From assembly GCF_000005505.3 (NCBI RefSeq), contig NC_016131.3:19365501-19429500 (forward strand): DNA of 64,000 nucleotides. The letters run 5' to 3'. The notes under the pieces were generated by a model. It saw only the letters and a program-made list of their open reading frames with translations. It did not search any database and was not told the DNA's origin. The DNA comes from Brachypodium distachyon. Its lineage: Eukaryota > Streptophyta > Magnoliopsida > Poales > Poaceae. Below are positions 23,801 through 35,435 of this stretch, in pieces (the first letter of the stretch is position 1; each line of letters starts with the position of its first letter). The position numbers and the translations under genes were made by a program.

Positions 23801-24556
23801 TACAGTAGACAGATCTTATCTAGACTCTAGCCCCTTTATAGCCACATTAGCTACATCTGCCTCACCGGGTTTCCATGACAAACAACAAATAGCAAGTGAT
23901 TAATTTCATGAGATGCATCAATTGCTTCATGGCCTCAATCACGTCTGAACTCTGAACGATCCAGAACTTTGGGAGAAGGTTCACAGCCATCAATAATTTC
24001 CTGATATTTTACCCATTAAGTGGAAATAAACTTAGAAAGCACAAGTATAATCTATAAGCTTTCACAAGCATCATGAAATACATGCTGAAAGGAAGCCTAA
24101 TCAAATAGAACGTGAAATTGCTTCATGAAGATGTCATATGTAGCTTAGAATATCCCAGCAATTCTAAATCTAAATCAATCTTAGTTTGGCTCGAGCGTCT
24201 AGTCTCAGACGTTTACTACTAAAAGTCTAAAACCGTGCGATTACAAAACAAAGTAACTACAGTGGTGGAACAGGTTGCGTCGTGGAAGGAGAAGTGATGA
24301 AAGTATATATCGGCATTAGCATCACCCCGCATTCCGGACCTGTGGTCCGTCTTAGCTCTCCAGTACTTCCTACGCGCAACACAACTGATAAAACCATTAC
24401 GGGAAGTATTTGAGGGGTTTTCAGCGCTGCAATTTCGCGCAGGCGGGGGAGGCGCGGAGGAAGGAGGTGACGACCTGGCCGCTGGGGAAGACGCGCAGAG
24501 GAGAGGGCGCAGGGCGGGGAGGCCGCCGCTGCAGGGGAGACGGCGTGGAGCGCCAT
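20843..24556 (-). CDS. RRF: Plastid ribosome recycling factor
   Basis: CDS complement of exons, 5' to 3': 24556-24475, 23637-23517, 23433-23367, 23265-23170, 22830-22733, 22614-22503, 21932-21891, 21417-21361, 21281-21231, 21145-21089, 20860-20843; 266 codons, close to other plant plastid RRFs. RRF works with EF-G to split the ribosome after translation termination; the plastid form is nuclear-encoded. An Ala/Ser/Arg-rich transit peptide (starting [12 protein letters not shown]) precedes the RRF domain from about residue 88. Diagnostic blocks: [50 protein letters not shown] and [15 protein letters not shown]. Intron 2 has a GC donor. The exon 1 donor (CCAG before GTCGTC) was chosen because it has an AG|GT border and is the one in phase; other GTs nearby are possible, so the transit peptide is less certain than the domain. 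Confidence 0.93.
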
Positions 24557-24820
24557 GGCGTAGCAGCAGGCGGAGTGGTAGCGAGAGGAACCGAGTGGAG
24601 AGTTGGATTTGTGTCGAACTGTGGATAAGAGAGGGAGAGAGAGAGAGGAGGGCCGCTGGAGAAGGAGAGACCCGAGAGGTTCAAAGATTTTAGGGTCGCG
24701 CGAACTTGGGCTCAATTGTTCAGCAGCACCTGAATCCGGAATGGGCTATATTTGAACATTATGGGCCGTCTGAATAACTGAAAAAGAAAGGAATGGGAGA
24801 CGCACCCGAGAACACACAGG
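24557..24820 (-). promoter_or_regulatory. Upstream region of the recycling-factor gene
   Basis: On the - strand this is the 5' leader and proximal promoter: a CT-rich tract (GA-rich on + at about 24628-24650), typical of grass 5' leaders, lies about 75-95 bp upstream of the start codon. No clear TATA box was identified. A retroposon insertion begins about 280 bp upstream of the ATG. Confidence 0.4.
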
Positions 24821-24834
24821 TGTTCCAATCGGTT

Positions 24835-25583
24835 GTCGTTGAAGATCGGCCTCCGGCCGCCGTCTTGGCATCGCGAGGTGAGTGAGACCTCGATTCTTAC
24901 CGAGAGTATTCACGAGTGTTTGTTTATATCAATTCTTTGGTTTTGATCGGCAACACGATGCGGAGGTTCCGATGTCGTCTCAAATAAAGTTACTTTGGTT
25001 CTTCCTCTGTTATGGGAGTGCCATAGCGGGCGTTGCCACGGAGTCAGAGAATTTTATTCACCGAAGGATCAGTATACCCGATCTTACATATTTCGGGTAT
25101 GTGTACTCGCAGATCCGTTTATATGTATCTATTGAGTTTTTGTTAGTGTGTCGTAGTGCTTTTGCTAGTTTTATCTTTTGTAAATTTGGAATCCTTCTCT
25201 GACATTCTCGTGAAGATCTTGCGGTTTGACAAGTTGTAGGGTATCATCCGGGCCCAAGTATGTTACACACTCACGACTTCTCATCTTCTTAGATGAGCGA
25301 TTCAAGGGGCTTTCTGAAACCTTTGAAACTTTGAAGGTAGTCAAGTTCGTGTACGGATACGAGTGGCTATGTTGTCGCTCCAGTCTGATTGCGGTCTCGA
25401 CAGTGAAGCCTTGGTAGTATTTCGTCTTGCAAAGAATGATATCACAGAGAAAATGTCTTTAAGAGATTTCATTGCAATTCTTAGTTATATGAATTATCTT
25501 GTAATCTTCAGGGTCTATGATCCAATACTTTGTAGTAATGGTTCTGGACTTTGAATAAAGTTACAGATCATTCTCAAAAAAGA
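24835..25583 (+). mobile_element. LINE-like retroposon with target duplication
   Basis: About 749 bp bounded by the identical 14-mer TGTTCCAATCGGTT at 24821-24834 and 25584-25597. The right end is AATAAAGTTACAG followed by an A-rich tail (TCTCAAAAAAGA). A long target duplication plus a 3' A-rich tail is the signature of LINE-type retrotransposition. The open frames inside lack a recognisable reverse transcriptase, so this is a 5'-truncated or non-autonomous copy, or a retroposed transcript. It sits upstream of the recycling-factor gene in divergent orientation. Confidence 0.65.
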
Positions 25584-25640
25584 TGTTCCAATCGGTTTCA
25601 CTAAAAAAGAAAGTTGTTCCAATCGGTTCTCCTATAATAA

Positions 25641-26215
25641 TTTTTTTTCACGTAGAAGATCAACGATTTATTAATAATCACCAACAACAGTACAAAGAGT
25701 TCTAAAAGTAATAAACATTATAAATACGTCGTTGGAATATTTAACGATGGCAACGGGCATTCAAACAAGCCAAAGGCGGGCCACGTCCTTGCCCCTCTAT
25801 CACCGAAGCCGAGCAAAGTTTGCCCAAAGAGAGCTTGTGGTAGCAGACACTGGAATAATCGTCGTGCTAAGGCTCCAAAGAATCAACGCACCAGAACAGT
25901 AACTATCGTCAAAGATGAGAACCATGTATCGAAAGAGCCAAAACTGAAACCACACGAACAAACATGAAGGCCGACGAAACCCAAAGAATTTGCAGGAAAC
26001 CCAACGTAAATTTAGCTCCAGACGCCCTCTGTCGGAGCAAGAACAGGGCGAGAAAGATCTTATTCGACTACGAGATGTCGTCCTCGCATCACCATCTCGT
26101 AGAAGACGCCAAAAAAAACCCAAAAACAAGAAACTGGAAATTCTTCTGCCGGCCAGCGGCCCGGATCCCAACGCACCTCCGAGGCGGTGAAGGCCACAGG
26201 AAGCGGGAGTAATAA
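25641..26215 (-). mobile_element. Poly(A)-tailed repeat, antisense
   Basis: The left edge is a run of eight T (25643-25650) just after a third copy of TGTTCCAATCGGTT (25615-25628), as expected for a poly(A)-tailed element inserted in - orientation. The body, with TTTATTAATAATCACCAACA near 25670, resembles dispersed Triticeae repeats as I recall them. Family unknown; right boundary approximate, and the target duplication is weak (TAATAA). Confidence 0.4.
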
Positions 26216-26239
26216 AAACTGCACCGTAGCCCGTGAACT

Positions 26240-27052
26240 TATGGATGGCACCCGCCGGGTTCGGGGCCGGGTCCGGCCATACCAGACCCGGACCCGGCCA
26301 CCCTCAGCGCGATCCGACCCGGTACGGAGTTTGAAAATTTACCAGACCCGGATATCCGGGTCTCCCGGAACCGCGGTACCGATTAAAAAAACAAAAAAAT
26401 GCAAACATGACCTAACTTTTACGGAAAAGATCCCGAACTAAAAAAGAAAAAAGCAATCAGGTCCTATGACCCCATCTCCACCGCCGGGGATGCCTCCGTT
26501 GGATCTTCGACCGGAGTTGAGGGGAGGCCGCGGCGGTTGGTGGAGGCGCGCAGCCGGTGGTAGGCTGGAGGAGGCGCCACAGCGGCCTGGCTGGAGGATG
26601 CGGGGCCATGACCGCAGCCGAAGTTGACGAGGAGGCGGCGGCCATGGGGACGGGATGGAGACGGCGGTGGCATCGATGTCAGTCGCCAATCGGGATCGGG
26701 AGAGAGGAAGAGCCATCGAGGTGGGGGATGGGGAATTGGGATCGGGAGGTAGACTTCGGGAGACAGAGAGATCGAGAGGAGGGACCGAGGGCGTGAGGGA
26801 CTGGGCCTGGCCGCCTGGGGTGATGGCCTCATGGGGTAGGTTAAATTAATGGGCTGGGCCAAATTTCATGGTATATCTTAAAGCGGGTAAACAGGGATGC
26901 GGGTTCGGGTCCGGCCATACCAGACCCGGACCCGTCAAACCCGACGGGTCCGATTTTTTCCCGTTTTCAGACCTGATTTTAGCTCAGAACCGCATCTAAT
27001 CGGGTTTAGACCCGTCGGGTAATCGGATTTCGGGTACCCATCATCATCCGGA
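26240..27052. mobile_element. hAT-like non-autonomous element
   Basis: About 813 bp flanked by 8-bp near-identical sites, CGTGAACT (26232-26239) and CATGAACT (27053-27060), 7 of 8 matching. The ends are TATGGATGGCACCCG on the left and the reverse complement of a GGGTACCCATCATCATCC end on the right, in the style of GATGG-ending hAT elements. Inside, the palindromic GGGTCCGG...CCGGACCC motif occurs twice in direct orientation (about 26270 and 26904), and CAGGGATGCGGGTTCGG near 26889 may be a second, nested terminus. No transposase. The - strand frame is Pro/Arg/Ser-rich low complexity. Confidence 0.5.
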
Positions 27053-27060
27053 CATGAACT

Positions 27061-27730
27061 AGCTAAGATTGGCAAAATACGGATCTTGGTATGGCAGGCA
27101 CACCGCTGGCATAGTACCTCTTCTTCTTCTCGAGGATGTAACCCTAATTTTCAATAAATAAAGAGGTATTATGTGGTCAAATGGATGGACTAATAAAATT
27201 GACCAGTCTTGTACACATCGTGCATTCATCGTGCACAACCAGTTTGCTTCGGACTAGTAACTATCTAGGCCAAAGGTTTCAGCCCCGATATACGTATCGG
27301 ATAGAACTGAACACATCAAGCGTACGCGCTGGCTATACGTTCGGCGGCAGGAACAACCGGAAATTCTCGAATTCTGCTCGCCGCCTACGGAGTACCGAGT
27401 ACGGACAAACGCCACAGCACGACCAAGGACAATGTTGGCGTTTACGGCGTCTCCTCTCTGCCTCCGTTACCCATGTGCGCCCGGCCGTGCTTTGCTTGTA
27501 CCAGTAGCATGAAGCAACGGTGGTTGCGCGCGTGCCGTGAGCAAATGACCGGCCGATGCCGCGCTGGTACTCGACCCGTAGCGGTGGGCGGCCGTGGCCA
27601 GCAAAAGCGCGAGAAATTACCGTCTCCCACCCGTCGAAAGCGCCTCACCAAACGCTCCTCGCGGGGACAATTTCGGGAATTCTCGGAGCCATCTGGGCTT
27701 GCCGGGCTACCTACAAAGGCTGCGGGGCTT
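27061..27730. other. Upstream region of phytocyanin gene
   Basis: No gene recognised. Becomes GC-rich toward 27730. Overlapping open frames here are read-through of the phytocyanin frame or shadows. Confidence 0.4.
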
Positions 27731-27737
27731 TATTTAA
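27731..27737 (+). promoter_or_regulatory. TATA-like box of phytocyanin gene
   Basis: TATTTAA in GGGGCTTTATTTAACCGG lies 128 bp upstream of the phytocyanin ATG, a plausible distance for a leader of about 100 bases. Not a perfect TATA consensus. Confidence 0.4.
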
Positions 27738-27864
27738 CCGGCCAGTACTACTGCCACCCTCCGGCCTTCTTCTACTCATCAGCGAGCAAGAACAGAGCGA
27801 GGAACAAAGCCGCCGGGGAGGACTTCATCTCCATATATCTCTTCCTTCGATCTCGGTGCTGGCC

Positions 27865-30800
27865 ATGGGCGCTGCGAGGAGGGGTTCGGCCATGGCCGTG
27901 GCGGCGCTGGTGGCGGCGGCGATGTGGGCCGGGATGGCGGCGGCGGCCTCGTACGAGGTGGGCGACAAGCTCGGGTGGACCATCATGGGCAACCCCAACT
28001 ACGGCGCCTGGGCCAACTCCAAGAAGTTCCACGTCGGCGACACCATCGGTACGTACGTACGCCCTGCATCCATCTTCTTCCCCTCATATCTCTCGTGCGC
28101 ATTCACGCGCTCTGTTTCCTCTTTTCCGACGATTTCCTTCCAAATTCCGGGCCATACTGAAACCTGAGGACTGTGAGCCCGTCACGATTTGCTTCCTTCA
28201 TACTAGGAATTTAAACAGATTCTCCTTGTCTTCTGCACCGACTGTGTGCTGCTTGATTCCAGTAGCCACGGTGCAAAACCTCCTGGAAACCTTCACCTGC
28301 ACGCGCTTAGATTAAATCTAGCCCTCTGGGGTACTTGTGCTAGAAAAGTTTATTTATTTTTGAGCAAAATGCTACTAGTAGACAAGTTGATGCCCCGAGC
28401 GAGAGCCACAGCCCACAGAGCATTTTTCCTTTCCACCCTAGTTGCCAGTAACGCAAGGTAGAAGCGGGGCCCGACCGACCGAGCTCCCACTTATGAACTG
28501 AGTACCTTACTGGAAGGAGACACGGGTACTCGTCCACTACCCACTAGACACTAGTCCCGGAAGCATCAATCGGCACCGCTAGCTAGCACCGAAGGCGCTG
28601 GACGCGGGACGTCGTTATCTCCCCCCACCAGCAGAGCCTTCCTTGGCTTTTGCTGCAACCTTTTGCTTGCCACGCCATAGCACCCCCAAACTGAAACGCA
28701 TCGGTTCACTTATTACGTTCGCGGAGATAGCAGCTGGCTTCTCAGGGCGCGGTCTGCAGCGCGACCGCCACCACGCGCGAGACGTGACGGCAGTCAAAGC
28801 TAAAGCCCCGTCAATTAAATTCACTAGCTGGTCGGCCGTGCACTCTCAGACGTGAATTCGCGAGGGGCCTGCTGGGGACACGCGCTCTAAGCTTCAAAAA
28901 TAAAAATTTGCGATGTTTTGATGAAGAAAGGGTTCGACACATGAATGGCACCCTCATATTTGCTTTGATGATGAGTCGTACTCCTCTTATGATGAAGTTA
29001 ATCAGAATTGAAGGTAGTACACTAGCGAAATGAAGAGATCTAGTGGCCTGCATCCGTGACGGTGCCGCACAGTGCATTATAACTCCGGCTGGCAGTGGAA
29101 GAGAGAAGAGACGAGCGTCTAGTCCCCACAGAGCTGGCTAGACAGCACTCAATTTCTGCAGAAGACTGAGATATATTCCCCCACGACGTGACGTTGCAAA
29201 AAATGCGGTTTCAGCCATTTTAAAATTTTAATCCCAACAATTACTATAAACAATCCATACCAGAAGTGAGCTAAAACCATTTGCATATAACAAAATTTAT
29301 TGTTATCTAATTTGCTCTCAGATGTCGGGCTGTCGGGCTGCAGTAGTTAGAAGCTATGCCTCCTCGTCACAAATGGCCTAGTCTGATCATCGATTATGTG
29401 TGGCAATACTAAGTACTAGAGTAGGTTTCAAATTTCAAACAAGTAATTTTACCCAGTACAATGATTAATTCTACAAAAGTAGCACTGAACAAGCTAAGAT
29501 AAAACTTGGCAATGTAAACAACAGAGTGCTGCAATGGTATAAGAATAAGCAATTAATCTAAACAAGCATACACAGCAAAACAAGATTGAATAGAACCTAA
29601 CCTAATCTCCAATTGCCACACACAATCTCACTAGTGCCAGTAATCGTCATAGAGCAATCCGACAGCCCACAAAAACCATACAAGCTTCCCTATACTAGTG
29701 AATCAGATACCAAAGGCAACAAACACTAGTATGGTTATTTGAATGGATTAGAGTACAAATTAAATTACTCACGACGCGGATGTCACTCAAAACCACCGAG
29801 AAGTCTGAAGCAAGGCACGTCCAAGACACTGTCCCAGAAAACCTATCGCCGCCGTATTGCCGCGGTATGCCGGCGAGGTTTCGGAGATACAATGCCTCAA
29901 TCCGTGAGATGGGGCAAACCAAACAATCACGGAATTGGAGCACGGTGTCAAAAGCCACACAAGAATCCCAATGTGAGACCACAATCGAAGAAATCGATCT
30001 CAATCAACGGAACCCAACACGGCCATCGGGCTCGATGTGCAGCTCAGGAGTTGGGGAATCCCCTGGATCAAGCCCTCGCACAGGGCAGCACACCAACGGC
30101 AGCACGAGGATTGAGTCCTCACACCGCCGCTGCTACTCGCCGCCTCCGTTGCGTGCTCGCCGCTTAAGCCGCACCAACACAGGCTCGGTTTGTTGGAGAG
30201 GGAGATTGAGAGAGAGAAGGAACTGGTGCTACTGCGCCCGTCCAACAGAAAGAGTGGAGTTCGATTTATAGCAGGAGGAGGAGACCGTGAGCTATCCGCC
30301 GCAAGGGCCGGCAGGCCGATCGCATCGCATCGCATCGCAGCGACGGAGTCGCCCCGGCTGCTGCTCAAAGAACAGAGGATAGAGTCCTCTTCCTCTGCTC
30401 TACCTTATCCACCCTTTCCTCTCTTTGACACATGTGACACATGGGACCCATTGCAGGAATAATTTTTCATTTTCTTAATTTCCCTTTAATTCCGAAAATG
30501 AATTTCGAAATTGTGGAAATTCTCAATGCGGCCCTTTCCTTCCTTTCCCACTCCGCAGTAAACGTGGTCCGTGCCATGTGTCAGGCCGCAGGGCAGGGTC
30601 TGGGTCCCTGGCCGGGCTGGCCGTTTCGGTTCTTTCGGCGCAACGCACGGCAGCCTCATCCTCACGCACGCCTAGTGCGCGCTGCCGACGACCAACCAAA
30701 AAAAGAAAAAGAAAAACAGCCCGCAAGAACCTGATCCTGTGCAGGACGGGGTGGCCTGGGGTCGTCGTGTCTCCTGGCGTTTCCCACCCACCTTTTCCTG

Positions 30801-33602
30801 AACCCGGCCGGCCGCTCGTCCGGACGCTTCGCCAGCTTTCCTGCACTGTCGGCCCTATTGCCTTGCCGACTTGCCGTGCGGGCTCTATTGCTTCTGGTTG
30901 TCCACGTTCCCTTCCGTGCTTCTGGCCCTGCTCGCCTCGACGGTCGTGTCACCTTTCTGCTCCTGTTTTCTACTACTCCACTACTGGTAGCACGGATAAT
31001 CAGCATCGAGCACCGTGTGGTATGGTAGCGTGGCGGTCACTATTTGCTTGTGGCGAGATGTAGTAAAAGTAAAACCAGGGACACAGGTTTGCCGGATCGA
31101 GCCCCTGCTACTGCTAGCTGCTGCCTTCTGGCCTGCTATTCGTTTGTTTTCAGCAAGAAAGGTGTGAACTGAACCGCCTGGCGTCAGCGTACACGCACTT
31201 TGAACTGTTCTTCTCCTCCACCCAATAAAATGAAAAAGGCAGTTGTGATTTCTCATGAAAGAGCATACTTGCACTATAGTACTGGAGTACAGTGTCTTCA
31301 TTCTTAGCGTGAAGTGAAGTGGGTCTGCTCGAGCTGGATTGGAAAGTAGGTTCGGCTAGCTAAAGCACGAAACGAAGCATGCTTTGGGGAAAAACCCCAT
31401 AATACTGTTTTTTGGTGCGCCCTAAAAGGCTCTGTTTGCTTTGTTGCTTATTACGGATAAGCTCTTTGCCGCTTTTTTTTATTTATCATGGTTGTGCTCC
31501 TGGAATGGAAGGCACTTTTGCTGTTGCAGGGTCTCAGCTGAAGAAAGTTGAGGTCTAGTGTACTACTCGTTGAATTATGCACCTTCGATCTCAAAAGCCA
31601 AAGCCCCATTATGGACCCATTATTTGAATAATTGGTCCATAGGAGCAAGCTCGTTGTTTCGCGTGGCACTTTGACCGACGAGTTCATAGATCCACTCCAG
31701 TCGCTGCCGGAGGGTTGAGAAATAGGAGAGCATAGGAGAAGGCGCATAGAAAAGGCAGTGAGCAGTGTGGAGAAGAAGGGCTTTTATGTGGCAACGGTCA
31801 AAGTGCCATGCCAGTAGGTAAGACTCGCCCAAACCCAGTTAGGACATGTGATGAATCAGTAAACATAGATTTCGGACTCATATGTGCATTAAAAAAATTA
31901 TAACTAACTTTACACATTTACATAGGAATTAGGACCGTTGTGCATTTTACTCGTTGAATTATGCACCTTCGATCTTAAAAGCCAAAGTCCCATTATGTTC
32001 GTGGTGTAACTGTGTCGTAGGGCTAGGGCAAGGCCGCTATCGATTATGAGTTTCCGACTCAGTATAATTGCTTGCTAGTGCAATCTTCCAGTCTAGCACA
32101 GGCTACCCACTAGGTAAACTTTTTCAACACATCAAGATCCCAAGATGTGCATGGTTCACATCAATATATATCATCCTTCGATTCTTCCTTCTTTTTTGCG
32201 GGATGCTTTGATTTGTTCCTTGTTCCACCCAACATCACCATTCACCAATGGGGCACTTCCTAGGTGGACCATCGTCTCCTTCCTTGAGTCCTAGCTAGCC
32301 AGGGCCCATGCTGTTCCTCTACTCATCTGCCTGAAACCTTTTCTGCAACTTGTCAAATTATGCTGGGAACCTGTTGCCAACTCATCGATGCACGCGCTTT
32401 TATTGTTGGTTTGTTGGTAGCCCGCGGTGGCCCTGAAAGATGACCGCACACATGCATCTTTAGAAAGTAATCAGAGAACCACAAATGTATAATAGCTATC
32501 GCCCATCGAGGAAGGGGATCTATGATTGCCACTGTGACAACATGTAAGTGTGTATGATAGAAGTCGGGCAAACTACCATGCTTGCAATGTCGATTCCAGG
32601 TTGAGGGAAGTTCATGAGCTGTAAAGTTTGCATGGTGATCATATTATTTGTTCCACTGCGGACTTGGATCGAGTATCTTTATGATGCCAACCCGTGAGGC
32701 GTCGAGCTGACACATTCTTTCTGGTAAAGTAAGATGCACATTCTTTTCATCAGGATAGTTGTGAGGAGAGTAAAGAAACACCTGTCCATCCCATTGCACA
32801 ATTAGTCTTGTCATAGCACGCATGGATGCAGAGCTGTTTATAGATATATAGTGGGCAGCTTTCAGTAGCAATTGTCAAAGGTGGTGCCAGATCCGCCGAT
32901 TGTGAATGAGTGGGTTGGTAGGATATGATTCTTGCTCATATGAAACACACATGATGATTCATCCTGTTCCTCAACAACCAAAACCAAAAGTTCTCGCGTG
33001 AGAATGCTGTCCCTTTGAGGGCATTAGTACTACGATTTGATGCATGGCTTGAAACAGTTTCGATCAATTTTAATAACTTGTGCAAATGATTGTTGTTTTA
33101 TTTCCTTTCATCATGGTGATGCACTTCGTACATGTTAATCTGCGTTTAGGATGACTATTAACTTGTGAGTCCTGAAATTTTTGCCGCAGTGTTCACGTAC
33201 AACAAGCAGTTCCACAACGTGATGGCGGTGAGCAAGGCGGACTACAAGAACTGCGACGTGACGAAGCCGATGGCCACCTGGTCCACGGGCAAGGACTCCG
33301 TCGTCCTCAACACCACCGGCACCCACTACTACCTCTGCGGCTACCCGGGCCACTGCGGCATGGGGCAGAAGGTCGCCGTCCACGTGTCCGCCGCCTCCTC
33401 TGACGCCCCTTCCGCGGCACCCTCCATGGCGCCCGCGCCGGCATCCTCCTCCGGCTCCGGCGGTAGCACCGCCGGCCGCGCCGCCGCCGCCGCGCCTTCG
33501 CCGAACAAAAACGCCGCGCCGTCGACCGTCGGATGCTCCGTCGCCCTGACCGCCGCCGCGTCCGTGCTCTCCGTCGCCGCCGCCGGCCTCAACCTCCTGT
33601 AG
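27865..33602 (+). CDS. Stellacyanin-type phytocyanin, GPI-anchored
   Basis: CDS join 27865-28048 and 33190-33602, 198 codons. Phytocyanins are small extracellular copper proteins that are usually tethered to the plasma membrane and are thought to take part in redox or cell-wall processes. The N-terminal 28 or so residues form a signal peptide (Ala-rich, ending near AAAASYEVGD). The plastocyanin-like fold follows, with FHVGDTIVF, the first copper ligand His in FHNVMAV, and the loop LCGYPGHCGMGQK giving Cys, His (+5) and Gln (+10); Gln at the axial position is the stellacyanin type (plantacyanins and uclacyanins have Met). Then come an Ala/Pro/Ser-rich arabinogalactan-like stretch and a hydrophobic tail typical of a GPI signal. 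The single intron, in the usual phytocyanin position, is 5141 bp, which is unusually long. Confidence 0.9.
28049..33189 (+). other. Long intron of phytocyanin gene
   Basis: GT(ACGT) donor at 28049 and GCCGCAG acceptor before 33190. The content is mixed and probably includes inserted repeats. At 29640-30430 the - strand has promoter-like sequence (TATAAATCG near 30270 on the reverse strand, then a leader) but no recognisable product. A 50-bp direct repeat pair lies at 31564 and 31948. No intact gene found inside. Confidence 0.7.
31564..31997. repeat. 50-bp direct repeat pair with internal palindrome
   Basis: 31564-31613 and 31948-31997 match at 48 of 50 positions and are 384 bp apart. Directly after the first copy a near-perfect palindrome spans 31611-31640 (ATGGACCCATTATT and its complement, 13 of 15 pairs). 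An inverted pair GGCACTTTGACCG / CGGTCAAAGTGCC lies at 31665-31677 and 31795-31807. This looks like remnants of an inserted element; family unknown. Confidence 0.65.
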
Positions 33603-35285
33603 TCGAGTCAAGGACATGGGTGTCTCGTCTCGCCTTGTGAATCGTGAGCTTGCGTTTGTGACCGCCGCATGAGCACTGCGTATGAGCTTCCGGAGTCTGC
33701 GTTCCGTTTCTTGTTTTTGCCTCTTGTTCCATATAAACTCTAGTCTGATTCTGTGGGTCCTGGTTTGATTTGGGAGTTTGTGCCGGTTGCCGTCGGTTTT
33801 AGTTCTATCAATTGAGCACTCGTATTATCTCAGCTCCTTTCTCCACTGTCTGGCCTGCGGCTCTGAAGATCAATCCCTTGGGAAATATGTACATGCTAGT
33901 CTGCAGCACAGCAGCTCGTGCATTTCTGAATTCGTAAAATAATTGCCCGGGACACAATCATTGAGCACATCAGCGTGATTACCAGGATTCAGAAAAGTGT
34001 TGCCAGGAAGACGGGGGTGCGCTAGCGACCAGCTTTTCTTGACCTGTCAGTACTAGTACTAATTTGAGATGATTTGCTACCGTGCGAAACTTGCACAGTT
34101 GCCCTTTGTGTCGTGCCTGCGGCGATGGTACCCTGATCTGGTTATGTTTGTCCTCTGTGCTCAGTGACAGCCTGACAGCCATCTAGAACGGTAGATTAAT
34201 TCGTCAGCCGTTTTCTCGGGTGTGTATTGTGTTTATTCCCATCTGAACTTCTGAAAGATCTCATGAGGAACGGTTGCCACATCTAGGCATGGACACCATA
34301 AATTTGACGGAGACAAGGTAGAAATTGAGACAGACAGAACACGTAGGCACACAAAATGCCGCTAAATGAAGGTGTCAAAAGAAATCCCAGGAATGCGCGT
34401 AAAGCCGACGATTCTTCCTTTTCCTTCTCATGAGGATTGCAAATCATCATGCGACATTGCAGTCGCACCAGCCTCGGCGACCGCAAGATAACACATACTC
34501 TCGGCAACTTGTTCCATCCAAACGATGAGGGCTGCTGAATTCATATCGGCACCCGAGCGCGCAATCAGAACAGCCAATTGGACATGGTATTATACGAGGT
34601 CTTGGACAGAACACGATACGACAGCTAGAAAACCAGTAAAAAGTCCGAGACCATCCAAAACAGATTCGAGCAATCTTTTATTCTTATGTAAATCCGCATC
34701 GCTTATTTTCGAACTGAGCGAGTAGTATAAATGAATAAATTGGTAACATTTTTTAGACAAGAAATTGTTTACCTCTTTTCTTAGGCAAGATATCTTTCAC
34801 TTTTTTTTTTGCCACGGAAGAAAGCTTTTTAACTTTTATTGAAAAGACCATCCAACCCCAACTTAGCGAGAAAAAGAAAAGCAACAATATCGTTTATCCC
34901 ATAAGTTTATGATGATGCCACGGGTTATGACAAAGCCACAAGCTTCTGATCTTAAGGTTTCTCCTAACGATGTCTATGGTTTAGCCATGAAGCCACATTT
35001 TAGCCGACGGATGCATGCATTGTAGAACGTGGACAGTGAGACCTTCTATGGCATGTTCAGTTTTCTTTGTTCAATCCCAACTTCCATACTCGCGGGCTCG
35101 CAGCCCACATACACACCAAAAACACTCGCAGCCCACATGAATTGTACTCAATCAAAGACAATTATTATGGATACTGAAGACGGCAGATACAAGGTGAAAC
35201 TTCACACAACTTTTCGATTTGTCCATTCCTTTTATTTGTAGCTAAAAAAAAGTGTCATGTAACTGAGACGGACAAAACTAATCTT
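33603..35285. other. Phytocyanin 3' UTR and intergenic
   Basis: The first few hundred bases are the likely 3' UTR of the phytocyanin gene. The remainder has short open frames only, none recognised. T-runs occur near 34799. Confidence 0.4.
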
Positions 35286-35292
35286 TTAGCAG

Positions 35293-35435
35293 GTGCTGCA
35301 GCTCTACAGGCAGAGACCCTAAGGCATCATGACAGGCAGGCGCACCTGGACAAGGACAAAGGGAAGACCTCTCGCCAAGATGAGCAAGCTGACAGAAAGG
35401 GCAAACGGAAGACTGAAGATGATGGAACACAGTGA
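35293..35435 (+). pseudogene. Orphan last-exon-like fragment
   Basis: After a TTTTAGCAG acceptor-like site, an open stretch encodes a charged tail including LRHHDRQAHLDKDKGK and RKGKRKTEDDGTQ before TGA at 35433-35435. The composition (Lys, Asp, Gln, His) looks like a real protein C-terminus, but I see no upstream exon in phase nearby and do not recognise the family. It may be a relic left by transposition or duplication. Confidence 0.3.

Noticed and set aside
24257..24474. Longer first exon for the recycling factor
   Set aside because: Donors at CTTCCC|GTAATG and beyond are out of phase with exon 2 or give an overlong transit peptide. CCAG|GTCGTC is in phase with an AG|GT border and gives a normal total length.
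26438..26862. Pro/Arg/Ser-rich ORFs
   Set aside because: Low-complexity frames inside the hAT-like element, without known similarity.
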